DNA from: Bacillota bacterium
GTDB lineage: Bacteria > Bacillota > Bacilli > Paenibacillales > Paenibacillaceae
DNA length: 12,626 nt
NCBI GenBank assembly: GCA_023433615.1
Contig: JAEZCJ010000189.1
Coordinates: 1-12,626 of the forward strand
Reading direction: 5' to 3'
The position numbers were made by a program, and so were the translations under genes. The notes under the pieces were generated by a model. It was not told the DNA's origin. It worked only from the letters and a program-made list of their open reading frames with translations, and did not search any database. Shown piece by piece: positions 6,422 to 12,626 of this stretch (its first letter is position 1; every line of letters starts with the position of its first letter).

Positions 6422-7825
6422 ATGAATCGATTGAACAGATGGTTCCGAGGTAACAGCGACGCTTCGGACAGGCTGCAGACAAGCCGGACGGGTGAGGTGG
6501 ATAAGTACAAACAGTTAATTAACGAATCGCTGGTGATCTCGGATCAGATGCATGCCGCGGTCGAAGAGGTGAATCAATCGATTCATGAGTTGACTTCGAT
6601 AGCGGACCGGTCGAAGGGCCACGAGGAGGAGCTTCGCGCTCGCGGGCATCGCGCTGTCGCTCAGATCGATCAGACATTCTCCGCGATTCAAGAAGTAGCT
6701 TCCGCGGCAGAGGAGATCAGCAGCACTTCGATCCAATTGGACCAAGAGAGCAAGCACGTGAAGGAAGTCGTCGTGGATGTCTGCCGCTCGCTCGTGAAGA
6801 CGGATGAAGTCATGAACAACCTGAACAGCCATAACGCTTCGATGGAGCAGCGCATCAAGGAACTCATCGAACAGACGTCGCGGATCAACGAGATCAATGC
6901 GTTCATTCAAGAGATCGTGTCCCAGACCTCGCTTCTTGCGCTCAACGCTTCGATCGAAGCGGCGCATGCCGGGGAATACGGACGCGGCTTCTCCATCGTC
7001 GCGCAGGAGATCAAGAAGCTGGCGGAGCAGAGCAGCGAAGCCGTGCGCCGCTCCGGCGGGATCGTCACGGAGATCGAGAACGGCGTGCGGCAGGTTGTCG
7101 AATCGGTCGGCCTGGAGAAGTCTGCGGTCGAGCAGGGCATCGCGGAGATGGCGCTGACGAAGGAACGAATGGATATGATCTTCGCGCAGATTAACGGGCT
7201 TGATCGGCTTGTCGGCACCGCCAAGACGTCGAGCACGCAGCAGTCCGAGCTGATGGGGCAGGCCGCAATGATGCTGAACGACGTCGTCGATTCTGTCAAG
7301 CATACCATCGTGAGCGTCGACCAGACGCTGGCGCTGACGCAGGAGCAGCGCAGGCAGATCGGCAAGCTGGGACGGATCAGCACGAATCTGGAGCGGTCAT
7401 CCGGCGAGCTCAAGCAGGCGATTCAAGAAGTCGGCTTGAACAAGGAGGTCCATGCGGTCGACGCGAACGTCAGCGCCATGCACGAGCTGCTGAGCCGAAT
7501 CGCGTCCGAGAAGGTGCTGCAGTCGATGGAAGAGGACGAGCATGCTGCCCGATTAACCGCCCTGCTCAAGGGAACGGCAGAGGTGGAAGCGGTCTGGTCG
7601 AACCGGACCGACGGCTCGTTCGTCTTCTCGCTGCCGGAAGCGGGACTCTTGAACGCGAAAGGGCGCGAGTGGTGGAAGCAGGCAGCGGAAGGACGCTCGT
7701 ATACTTCGGACATCTACGTCTCCGCGATTACCAAGCGCCCGTGCTTGACGCTCTCGATGCCGATCCGCCGGGATTCGGACGGCGCTATCATGGGCGTGAT
7801 CGGCATCGATATTCGCATCCAGTAA
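6422..7825 (+). CDS. Soluble methyl-accepting chemotaxis protein with C-terminal Cache-like domain
   Basis: The 467-residue product has no transmembrane segment, so it should be cytoplasmic. Residues about 30-335 are a long heptad-like helical region. The conserved receptor hairpin tip lies at about 155-205 (INAFIQEIVSQTSLLALNASIEAAHAGEYGRGFSIVAQEIKKLAEQS in two or more pieces), the part that contacts CheA and CheW. The C-terminus (about 375-465) resembles the end of a Cache/PDC sensor fold: VEAVWSN-x-x-DGSFVFSLP, GREWWKQAAEGRSYTSDIYVS, and PCLTLSMPI followed by GVIGIDI. Normal chemoreceptors carry Cache outside the membrane at the N-terminus; here it follows the signalling domain and faces the cytosol. 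AGGAGG lies 8 nt before ATG 6422. Flanking terminators make it a single-gene unit. No che or flagellar genes are nearby, and the ligand cannot be told. The receptor call is firm; the Cache assignment is by motif resemblance. Confidence 0.9.
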   Translation: MNRLNRWFRGNSDASDRLQTSRTGEVDKYKQLINESLVISDQMHAAVEEVNQSIHELTSIADRSKGHEEELRARGHRAVAQIDQTFSAIQEVASAAEEISSTSIQLDQESKHVKEVVVDVCRSLVKTDEVMNNLNSHNASMEQRIKELIEQTSRINEINAFIQEIVSQTSLLALNASIEAAHAGEYGRGFSIVAQEIKKLAEQSSEAVRRSGGIVTEIENGVRQVVESVGLEKSAVEQGIAEMALTKERMDMIFAQINGLDRLVGTAKTSSTQQSELMGQAAMMLNDVVDSVKHTIVSVDQTLALTQEQRRQIGKLGRISTNLERSSGELKQAIQEVGLNKEVHAVDANVSAMHELLSRIASEKVLQSMEEDEHAARLTALLKGTAEVEAVWSNRTDGSFVFSLPEAGLLNAKGREWWKQAAEGRSYTSDIYVSAITKRPCLTLSMPIRRDSDGAIMGVIGIDIRIQ

Positions 7826-7893
7826 CGATTGAAGGGACTGGCGAGCTTGCGGGGCCGCTTCTCTTGTCGCTGTATGTGCTGTCGTATCGAAGA

Positions 7894-7932
7894 GACAGGG
7901 GAGATCCGTTACGGATCTTCCCTGTCTTGCTT
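7894..7932 (+). terminator. Hairpin terminator after the chemotaxis-receptor gene
   Basis: GACAGGGGAGATCCG pairs with CGGATCTTCCCTGTC (15 bp with one G-T pair, TTA loop) at 7894-7926. The following TTGCTTTGC is T-rich but not a pure run. It lies about 70 nt after the stop. Confidence 0.7.
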
Positions 7933-7994
7933 TGCGATCTGGGCCGGGAAGGTTATCGGTCTCGAGACGGAGGCAAGTTTCAATCGCGCGGTCC

Positions 7995-8023
7995 TTACGG
8001 TTGGCCGAGGTGTGCGTTATACT
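7995..8023 (+). promoter_or_regulatory. Candidate promoter of the liaFSR operon
   Basis: TATACT (8018-8023) is a good -10. TTACGG (7995-8000), 17 nt upstream, is a weak -35, as expected if a response regulator such as LiaR activates the promoter. No LiaR box could be identified by eye. Confidence 0.4.
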
Positions 8024-8057
8024 GAATGTACAATCGAAGCAGCGAGGGATGATTACG

Positions 8058-9143
8058 ATGAACGAACACTTTTTTCAACGCATGTTGTGGGGCTTGATCA
8101 TTGTCGCCGTAGGGGTCGGGTTCCTGTTGAACCAGACCGGTTACTTGTCGTTCAGCATCGGTGATCTGTTCTCGACGTTCTGGCCGGTCATCCTGATCGT
8201 GATCGGACTGCAGAACTTCGTGCTGGGACGCATGTATCGCAGCGGTTCCGCGTCGTGGGGCGTCATCATGATGGGCATCGGCTTCGTCTTCCTTGGACGC
8301 AACCTGGATTGGTTCGACTGGTCGTTAGGCGAGATCATTCAATACGGCTGGCCTGTCATACTCATTGTAGTAGGCATCAATATGATGTTCCGTCCAGGGA
8401 AGAAGAAGCGTCCGCAGGAGGGAGACAGCGACTGGAAGGCATTCAATCATGCTCCTCAGGCACCGCAAGCGCCTCATGGGCCGCACTTGTCTGAGACGCC
8501 GCCCGATACGCCCGTCCCGCCTGCGCCGCCGCTTCATCCGGATCCGCTGCTGGAGGACTTCGAGAAGCGTATGAACGAACAGGCGCCGCCGCCTCCGCAG
8601 CAGCAGGATCATCAAGACCCTTACGGTCGGGGCCAAAGCGAATGGAAGCGGGAATTCAAGGATGGCATGCAGGGCTTCAAGCGGGAGCTGAAGGATGCGC
8701 ACAGGCACAAGCATAAGCACAAGCACGGCCATGAACGGGTCGAATGGTGGAACCATGATCCCGGCGTGCAGACGCGGTCCGGCTTCATCGGGGACATTCA
8801 CCTCGGTTCCGACTACTGGGAGCTCAAACCGATGAATATTTCGCACTTCATCGGCGACACGGTGCTCGATCTGACGAAGGCGCAGATTCCGCTGGGCGAG
8901 ACGCGGATCACGATCTCATCGTTCATCGGGGATGTCAAGGTATTCATCCCGAACGACTATGAGGTGGGCATTCACGTCGTGTCGAGCGCATTCCTCGGCG
9001 ATGCCTCCGTGCTGGAGCAGAGGGAAGGCGGGCTGTTCAAGAACATGAACGTCGAATCGCCTTACTACCATGAGACCGACAAGAAAATTCGTCTCGTCGT
9101 CAGCACCTTCATCGGTGACGTGCGCGTGACCAAGGTAGGGTGA
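8058..9143 (+). CDS. liaF: LiaF-like envelope-stress regulator, membrane protein
   Basis: In Bacillus, LiaF is a membrane protein that holds the LiaS kinase off until lipid-II-cycle antibiotics perturb the envelope. This 361-residue version has four predicted membrane segments (about 10-27, 38-57, 66-82, 94-112), including two WPVILIV motifs. A long Pro/Gln/His-rich linker (about 115-240) follows, then a C-terminal domain of the LiaF/DUF2154 type with five F-[I/L]-G-D repeats (residues 243, 264, 289, 312, 351), probably stacked beta turns. The linker carries HRHKHKHKHGH (215-225), a possible metal-binding or anionic-lipid-binding stretch (inference). B. subtilis LiaF is about 240 residues, so the linker is an expansion. 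ATG 8058 is chosen because GAGGGA precedes it at about 9 nt; ATG 8049 overlaps that RBS, and upstream codons are unsupported. It is the first gene of liaFSR, ending 6 nt before liaS. Confidence 0.85.
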   Translation: MNEHFFQRMLWGLIIVAVGVGFLLNQTGYLSFSIGDLFSTFWPVILIVIGLQNFVLGRMYRSGSASWGVIMMGIGFVFLGRNLDWFDWSLGEIIQYGWPVILIVVGINMMFRPGKKKRPQEGDSDWKAFNHAPQAPQAPHGPHLSETPPDTPVPPAPPLHPDPLLEDFEKRMNEQAPPPPQQQDHQDPYGRGQSEWKREFKDGMQGFKRELKDAHRHKHKHKHGHERVEWWNHDPGVQTRSGFIGDIHLGSDYWELKPMNISHFIGDTVLDLTKAQIPLGETRITISSFIGDVKVFIPNDYEVGIHVVSSAFLGDASVLEQREGGLFKNMNVESPYYHETDKKIRLVVSTFIGDVRVTKVG

Positions 9144-9149
9144 CGGCAG

Positions 9150-10205
9150 ATGCGGGTACGCTTCTGGCGCAGCAACAAGTGGGAGCTTATCGTCATGTTC
9201 GCAAGCTCTTCGCTCCTATCGGTCGTTGTCGCTTATCTTGGATTGATGTATATGGAACCGGCAGTGCCGCAGGCCGAATGGTGGTCGGCGGTCGCTGCCG
9301 CATTTTTGCTCGTTAACGTCGGCTTCGGATACTGGGCAGCCCAGCGATTCCAGCGGCGGATCGATGCGCTGCACCTGGCGCTCAAGCAAGTGGCTAACGG
9401 CAATATGGCCGTGCGGATACCCGAAGCGGGCGCGCGGTCGTTCACGCCTGCCTATCGAGAGTTCAACGAGATGGCCAAGAAGCTGGAGCAGCGTATGCAA
9501 TGGCTGCAGCGGATCGGCGAAGAGCAGGTCATGCGGGAAGCGGCTTCTAATGAAGCAGCCGTGCTGGAAGAACGCAAGAGGCTCGCCCGCGATCTGCATG
9601 ATACGGTAAGCCAGCATTTATTCGCTATCCATATGTCGGCCTCCTCGATGCCGAAGCTGCTCGAGATCAATCCGGATCGCGCGCAAGATGTGCTGCAGCA
9701 GCTGATCCAGATGTCATCGCTCGCGCAGAAGCAGATGCGCGGCCTGATTGCGCAGCTTCGTCCGCTCGAGCTGGAGGGGCGTTCGCTGCAAGAAGCGCTG
9801 GATAAGTGGTTCCCGGATTATTGTCGGCAGAACGGTCTGCAGGGCGAGCTCGGCTGGCGGATTGCGGGCCAGATGTCCGAGGCGAAGGAACATCAGCTAT
9901 TCTTGATTATTCAAGAAGCGATGGCGAACATCGTGAAGCATGCCGGCGCAGGCAACGTGACGCTGACTGCAAGCGAGACGGAACGCCAGTATGCGATGAC
10001 GCTGCAGGATGACGGGGCAGGCTTCCGCGCCGACCAAGTGAAGGCCGGCTCTTATGGCTTGTCCACGATGCGCGAGCGTGCGCAGAAGCTGGGCGGCGAT
10101 ACCGAAATCATCAGCAAGCCGGGATCGGGCACTCGCATCCGCGTGACGATTCCGAAATATGCGGAAGGGGATACAGAGCAATATGGGGATGAACGGAATG
10201 GATAA
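9150..10205 (+). CDS. liaS: Sensor histidine kinase LiaS (NarL-partner type)
   Basis: The 351-residue kinase has two membrane segments (about 12-34 and 44-64) joined by only about ten residues, so it has almost no extracellular sensor. This is the intramembrane-sensing design typical of LiaS. A HAMP-like linker (about 66-118) and a coiled coil lead to the HisKA_3 dimerisation domain with phospho-acceptor H150 in RLARDLHDTVSQH. The ATP-binding domain shows the N box EAMANIVKH (256-264), G1 DDGAGF (287-292) and the GLSTMRERA motif (303-311) characteristic of this subfamily. It should autophosphorylate when LiaF inhibition is relieved and pass phosphate to LiaR. It starts 6 nt after liaF, with GACGGCAG as a weak RBS, and its end overlaps liaR by 8 nt, implying coupled translation. 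All catalytic motifs are intact. Two-component identity is certain; the Lia assignment rests on liaF next door. Confidence 0.9.
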   Translation: MRVRFWRSNKWELIVMFASSSLLSVVVAYLGLMYMEPAVPQAEWWSAVAAAFLLVNVGFGYWAAQRFQRRIDALHLALKQVANGNMAVRIPEAGARSFTPAYREFNEMAKKLEQRMQWLQRIGEEQVMREAASNEAAVLEERKRLARDLHDTVSQHLFAIHMSASSMPKLLEINPDRAQDVLQQLIQMSSLAQKQMRGLIAQLRPLELEGRSLQEALDKWFPDYCRQNGLQGELGWRIAGQMSEAKEHQLFLIIQEAMANIVKHAGAGNVTLTASETERQYAMTLQDDGAGFRADQVKAGSYGLSTMRERAQKLGGDTEIISKPGSGTRIRVTIPKYAEGDTEQYGDERNG

Positions 10206-10857
10206 CTTCCGATTAATGATCGTGGACGATCATGATATGGTGCGGGCCGGACTGCGGACGTATCTGATGCTGGAGCCTCGCTTCGATGTGGTGGCTGAAG
10301 CCGGCAGCGGGCAGGAAGCGCTTCAAGTGCTCGAGGAGCTGGAAGAGGATACGCTGCCGCAGGTTATCCTAATGGACCTCATGATGCCGGGCATGGACGG
10401 CGTAGAGACGACGCGCGCCGTGCTGGAGCGATACCCGGGCATCAAGGTCGTCCTGCTCACGAGCTTCCTCGAGGATGACAAGGTCGTCGCGGCGATCGAG
10501 GCAGGGGCGACCAGCTATGTGCTCAAAACCGTGTCCGCGGAGGAACTCATCTACGCGCTCAATGGAGCGGTTAAGGGGATGCCGGTCATGACGGGCGACG
10601 TCTCGCAGGCGCTGACGCGCGGCTTGCGCCAGCGCTCCGCTCAGGGGGCAGACGAAGGGCTGACCGATCGGGAGAAGGAAGTGCTCTATCTGATTGCGGA
10701 AGGCCGCTCGAACAAGGAGATCGGAGAAGAGCTGCATATCAGCATCAAGACCGTCAAGACGCATGTCAGCAATCTGCTCATGAAATGCGAGCTGGAGGAT
10801 CGGACGCAACTCGCCGTGCTGGCTCATCGTAAGGGCTGGATCAAGCCGGCGAACTAG
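10198..10857 (+). CDS. liaR: Response regulator LiaR (NarL/LuxR family)
   Basis: The 219-residue regulator has an N-terminal receiver domain (about 4-125) with acidic pair D10/D11, phospho-acceptor D60 in VILMDLMMPGMDG, switch T88 and K110. A LuxR-type helix-turn-helix follows (about 153-215; LTDREKEVLYLIAEGRSNKEI, then ISIKTVKTHVSNLLMK). Phosphorylation by LiaS should promote dimerisation and DNA binding at envelope-stress promoters, often including its own operon. I choose ATG 10198, giving an 8-nt overlap with liaS (ATGGATAA), a GGGG-containing RBS about 8 nt upstream and a protein close to the roughly 210 residues of B. subtilis LiaR. In-frame ATGs at 10183 and 10189 would add only a few residues and cannot be excluded. 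No liaI or liaH homologue lies beside it, so its main target must be elsewhere. No convincing terminator follows. Confidence 0.9.
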   Translation: MDNFRLMIVDDHDMVRAGLRTYLMLEPRFDVVAEAGSGQEALQVLEELEEDTLPQVILMDLMMPGMDGVETTRAVLERYPGIKVVLLTSFLEDDKVVAAIEAGATSYVLKTVSAEELIYALNGAVKGMPVMTGDVSQALTRGLRQRSAQGADEGLTDREKEVLYLIAEGRSNKEIGEELHISIKTVKTHVSNLLMKCELEDRTQLAVLAHRKGWIKPAN

Positions 10858-10960
10858 TACATAGTTTGCTTCTCCGCTCGGTATGCTAAGAGGGACGATT
10901 GCGGACCGGCATGATCGGTCCAGCCGAATTAGCCTGACTTGCGTAGGGGAGATGCATGCG

Positions 10961-11374
10961 ATGATACCGCTTAGCTCGAAGCTGGAGAACAGGGAACTTG
11001 AATTTGTGGAAGTAAGACGCTTGCTGGGTGAATACGATTTTGCGGTCGGCGGCAGCTGGGATTACGATCACGGTTCGTTCGACCGCACGCTCGACGAAGC
11101 GCACAAGGTATGGCTGCGCGTCCCGTTCTCGGTCACGAACGGGAACATCGATGCCGACGCGGACGAGAACGATGCCAAGATTCGCATCGGCCAGCCTTTC
11201 GTATTGAAGCATCTCTACAACGAAGGTCAAGACGAGACGGCGCAGGCAAGAGTCGTCGGCGCGCTGATCGATCAATTCCAGTCGCCCAGCGACCCGGATG
11301 CGCTTATCGAGCCTCATTGGGTAGACAAGGCGCATGCCGCGCTCCGAGAAGCCGAAGCCGCTTTCCCGGGATGA
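10961..11374 (+). CDS. YugN-like family protein
   Basis: The 137-residue soluble protein resembles the YugN-like family of Bacillus and relatives. It starts MIPLSSKLEN and contains the characteristic VGGSWDYDHGSFDRTL (about 29-44) and KVWLRVPFSV (49-58), then an acidic stretch (GNIDADADENDAKIRIG), VLKHLYNEG and a helical tail. The biochemical role of the family is unknown and I assign none. ATG 10961 is chosen because AGGGGAG (10945-10951) lies 9 nt upstream and the family typically begins MIP; the in-frame ATG at 10952 is too close to the RBS. It stands about 100 nt after liaR and ends before a strong terminator. A GGACCG-N7-CGGTCC inverted repeat (10903-10921) lies in the gap, but no promoter is clear, so read-through from liaFSR is possible. 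Confidence 0.8.
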   Translation: MIPLSSKLENRELEFVEVRRLLGEYDFAVGGSWDYDHGSFDRTLDEAHKVWLRVPFSVTNGNIDADADENDAKIRIGQPFVLKHLYNEGQDETAQARVVGALIDQFQSPSDPDALIEPHWVDKAHAALREAEAAFPG

Positions 11375-11414
11375 GGCACGCATTATGCGTCGTCTTCCCT
11401 GTGCACGGCATTGC

Positions 11415-11451
11415 AGCCCGCGTTCCTCAATAGGAACCGGGCTATTTTTTT
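11415..11451 (+). terminator. Strong terminator after the YugN-family gene
   Basis: AGCCCG-C-GTTCC pairs with GGAAC-CGGGCT (11 bp with one bulged C, loop TCAATA), followed by A and seven Ts. It separates yugN, and any read-through from liaFSR, from htrA. Confidence 0.92.
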
Positions 11452-11458
11452 ATGTCCC

Positions 11459-11507
11459 TTTAAATGTATTTTAAGATTGCTTTAATCTTGATTGTGCATC
11501 CTATAGA
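11459..11507 (+). promoter_or_regulatory. Three phased TTTAA repeats and -10 upstream of htrA
   Basis: TTTAAA (11459), TTTAAG (11470) and TTTAAT (11481) are spaced exactly 11 nt apart, with 5-nt gaps, and so fall on one helix face. TATAGA (11502-11507) is a plausible -10 with no good -35. With a start near 11514, the repeats would span about -55 to -28, where PhoP/OmpR-type regulators bind to activate. In Bacillus, htrA-type genes are controlled by the OmpR-family regulator CssR; PhoP boxes share this TT-rich 11-nt layout. Regulator identity is inference. Confidence 0.45.
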
Positions 11508-11574
11508 TAACGAATCGATTCGGCCTTCGGGCGCGAGTGAAGCATGAATTCGGAAATAGAGGAGGATCTTAGCG

Positions 11575-12626
11575 ATGGATGATCAGAACAAGAAGAACCC
11601 TTATGACGACTTCTTCGATAAACGGAATACAGAGAACGGCAACGCGGCGGGCGAAGGCTCGGCCGATGCGCAAGCGAGCGAGCCTGCCAAGGATGCAGCC
11701 AAACCTTCCTATTACTATTCTTACGGCCCGTTCAAATCTACGCCTCAGGGAGAAACGAATACGACAGGCCGTTCGGAAGAGCATGCAGCCGAACGTGAAC
11801 GGCGATCCTATTCGACTTCGGCACAGCATGACGTCGAGATTACGCCGGCAACGCCTCCCGCGGTCTATGAGCAGCCGCAGCCTGGCCAGCACGGAACAAG
11901 CAAGGTGAACGCCGGCTGGCAAGTCCGCGAGAGACGCCGAACCTCCTTCCGCGCGATGTTCGCTTCTTTCATGGCAGGCGTGATCGTCGTTGGCGGCTTA
12001 ATGGTCGCATCCGACCGACTGAACTGGTTCTCGGGTGCCGAAACGTTGGCCGTACAGTCCGGGAATCCTTCGAGCAGCGTCAGCGGCGAGGCAGCGACCG
12101 CTGCAGGAAACAGCGGCACGGCGCCTGTCGCGAACGCGCTTGACGTGGTGCGTCCGAACAATATCGCCAAGGTGTTCGAGCAGTCCAGCCCGGCGGTCGT
12201 GAAGATCGAGACTTATGTGCAGGGCAGGAGCTCCGGCGGCAACAGCCTGTTCGATGACCCGTTCTTCCGGCAGTTCTTCGGCGATGAGCTGCAGCAGCCG
12301 AACAGCCGAGACGGGCAGAACAATCAGCTCGTACCGAACGGGTTAGGCTCCGGCTTCTTCTTCGACAAAACCGGCTACATCTTGACGAACCAGCATGTCA
12401 TCGGCGACGCGGACCAGATCAAGGTAACGGTTCAAGGCTATGACGAGCCGCTGGAAGCGAAGCTGCTCGGCTCCAGCTACGAGCTGGATCTGGCCGTGCT
12501 GAAGGTTGAGGACGACAAAGACTTCCCGACGCTGGCTCTCGGCAATTCCGATGCGATTAACGTCGGCGAATGGGTCGTCGCGATCGGCAATCCGAACGGC
12601 TTCGACCATACGGTCACGGTCGGCGT
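11575..12626 (+). CDS. HtrA/DegP-type membrane-anchored serine protease (5' part, cut by window edge)
   Basis: The frame stays open from ATG 11575, behind GAGGAGG, to the window edge: 350 codons, no stop. The product starts with an unusually long hydrophilic, probably cytosolic tail (about 1-125; MDDQNKKNPYDDFF, SYYYSYGPF, Pro/Gln-rich middle). A single membrane anchor follows (about 126-146, MFASFMAGVIVVGGLMVA), then a low-complexity linker and the trypsin-like domain from about 195 (NIAKVFEQSSPAVVKIET). Catalytic H274 (TNQHVIG) and D305 (ELDLAVLKV) are present, and VAIGNPNGF is conserved. The catalytic Ser (GNSGGP) and the PDZ domain should lie just beyond the edge. The protease domain would face outward and degrade or refold damaged exported proteins. 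The gene is monocistronic on its left side, with its own upstream repeat array. Which HtrA paralogue this is (HtrA, HtrB, YycK/HtrC) cannot be decided; a distinct symbol is withheld. Confidence 0.92.
   Translation, partial: MDDQNKKNPYDDFFDKRNTENGNAAGEGSADAQASEPAKDAAKPSYYYSYGPFKSTPQGETNTTGRSEEHAAERERRSYSTSAQHDVEITPATPPAVYEQPQPGQHGTSKVNAGWQVRERRRTSFRAMFASFMAGVIVVGGLMVASDRLNWFSGAETLAVQSGNPSSSVSGEAATAAGNSGTAPVANALDVVRPNNIAKVFEQSSPAVVKIETYVQGRSSGGNSLFDDPFFRQFFGDELQQPNSRDGQNNQLVPNGLGSGFFFDKTGYILTNQHVIGDADQIKVTVQGYDEPLEAKLLGSSYELDLAVLKVEDDKDFPTLALGNSDAINVGEWVVAIGNPNGFDHTVTVG

Noticed and set aside
7669..8164. Open frames between the chemoreceptor gene and liaF
   Set aside because: They overlap known genes out of frame or run through a terminator, and lack RBSs and recognisable domains.
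10903..10921. GGACCG-N7-CGGTCC inverted repeat before yugN as a terminator or operator
   Set aside because: There is no T-run, the arms are only 6 bp and no promoter is recognisable beside it; chance occurrence in GC-rich DNA is plausible.
1..12626. CRISPR arrays, tRNA/rRNA genes, prophage or defence islands
   Set aside because: No spaced direct-repeat array, cloverleaf, rRNA core sequence or recognisable defence/phage gene was seen on either strand.

Overview
The window reads as chromosomal DNA of a moderately GC-rich, endospore-forming Bacillota, most likely Paenibacillaceae (Paenibacillus, Cohnella or a relative). This is inferred from Bacillus-type gene order (ytxC next to a T-box-controlled thrS), a YugN-family protein, a LiaFSR module, strong AGGAGG-type ribosome binding sites and GC-rich codon use. 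No species can be named from sequence alone.

Layout. Positions 1-1100 hold the wreck of an IS4-family transposase on the minus strand, with two frameshifts, three internal stops and a lost N-terminus. Next comes a short AT-rich gene for a small multi-pass membrane protein (1163-1471), compositionally unlike its surroundings. From 1597 everything is on the plus strand: ytxC (putative sporulation protein), a strong promoter with a T-box leader and terminator, thrS (threonyl-tRNA synthetase), a secreted 3D-domain protein, an ECF-type sigma factor, a soluble methyl-accepting chemotaxis protein (MCP) with a C-terminal Cache-like domain, the liaF-liaS-liaR envelope-stress operon, a YugN-family protein, and the first 350 codons of a membrane-anchored HtrA-type serine protease that runs off the right edge.

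Transcription units are well separated. Hairpins followed by T-runs lie after the 3D gene, the sigma gene and yugN; weaker hairpins follow thrS and the MCP gene. The liaFSR genes are the only tightly coupled group (6-nt gap, then an 8-nt overlap). Visible regulatory elements are the thrS T-box with a likely ACC (Thr) specifier, a near-consensus catabolite-responsive element (cre) just before the sigma-factor gene, and three TTTAA repeats at exact 11-nt spacing before htrA, resembling an OmpR/PhoB-family response-regulator site.

Together, the right half looks like an envelope-maintenance neighbourhood: a 3D peptidoglycan enzyme, the LiaFSR cell-wall-antibiotic sensor and an HtrA quality-control protease. 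I did not find an obvious new defence or mobile system. The points most worth a second look are the cre before an ECF sigma gene with no adjacent anti-sigma gene, the inverted-architecture MCP, the LiaF protein with a His/Lys-rich linker and five F-[I/L]-G-D repeats, and the htrA upstream repeat array.
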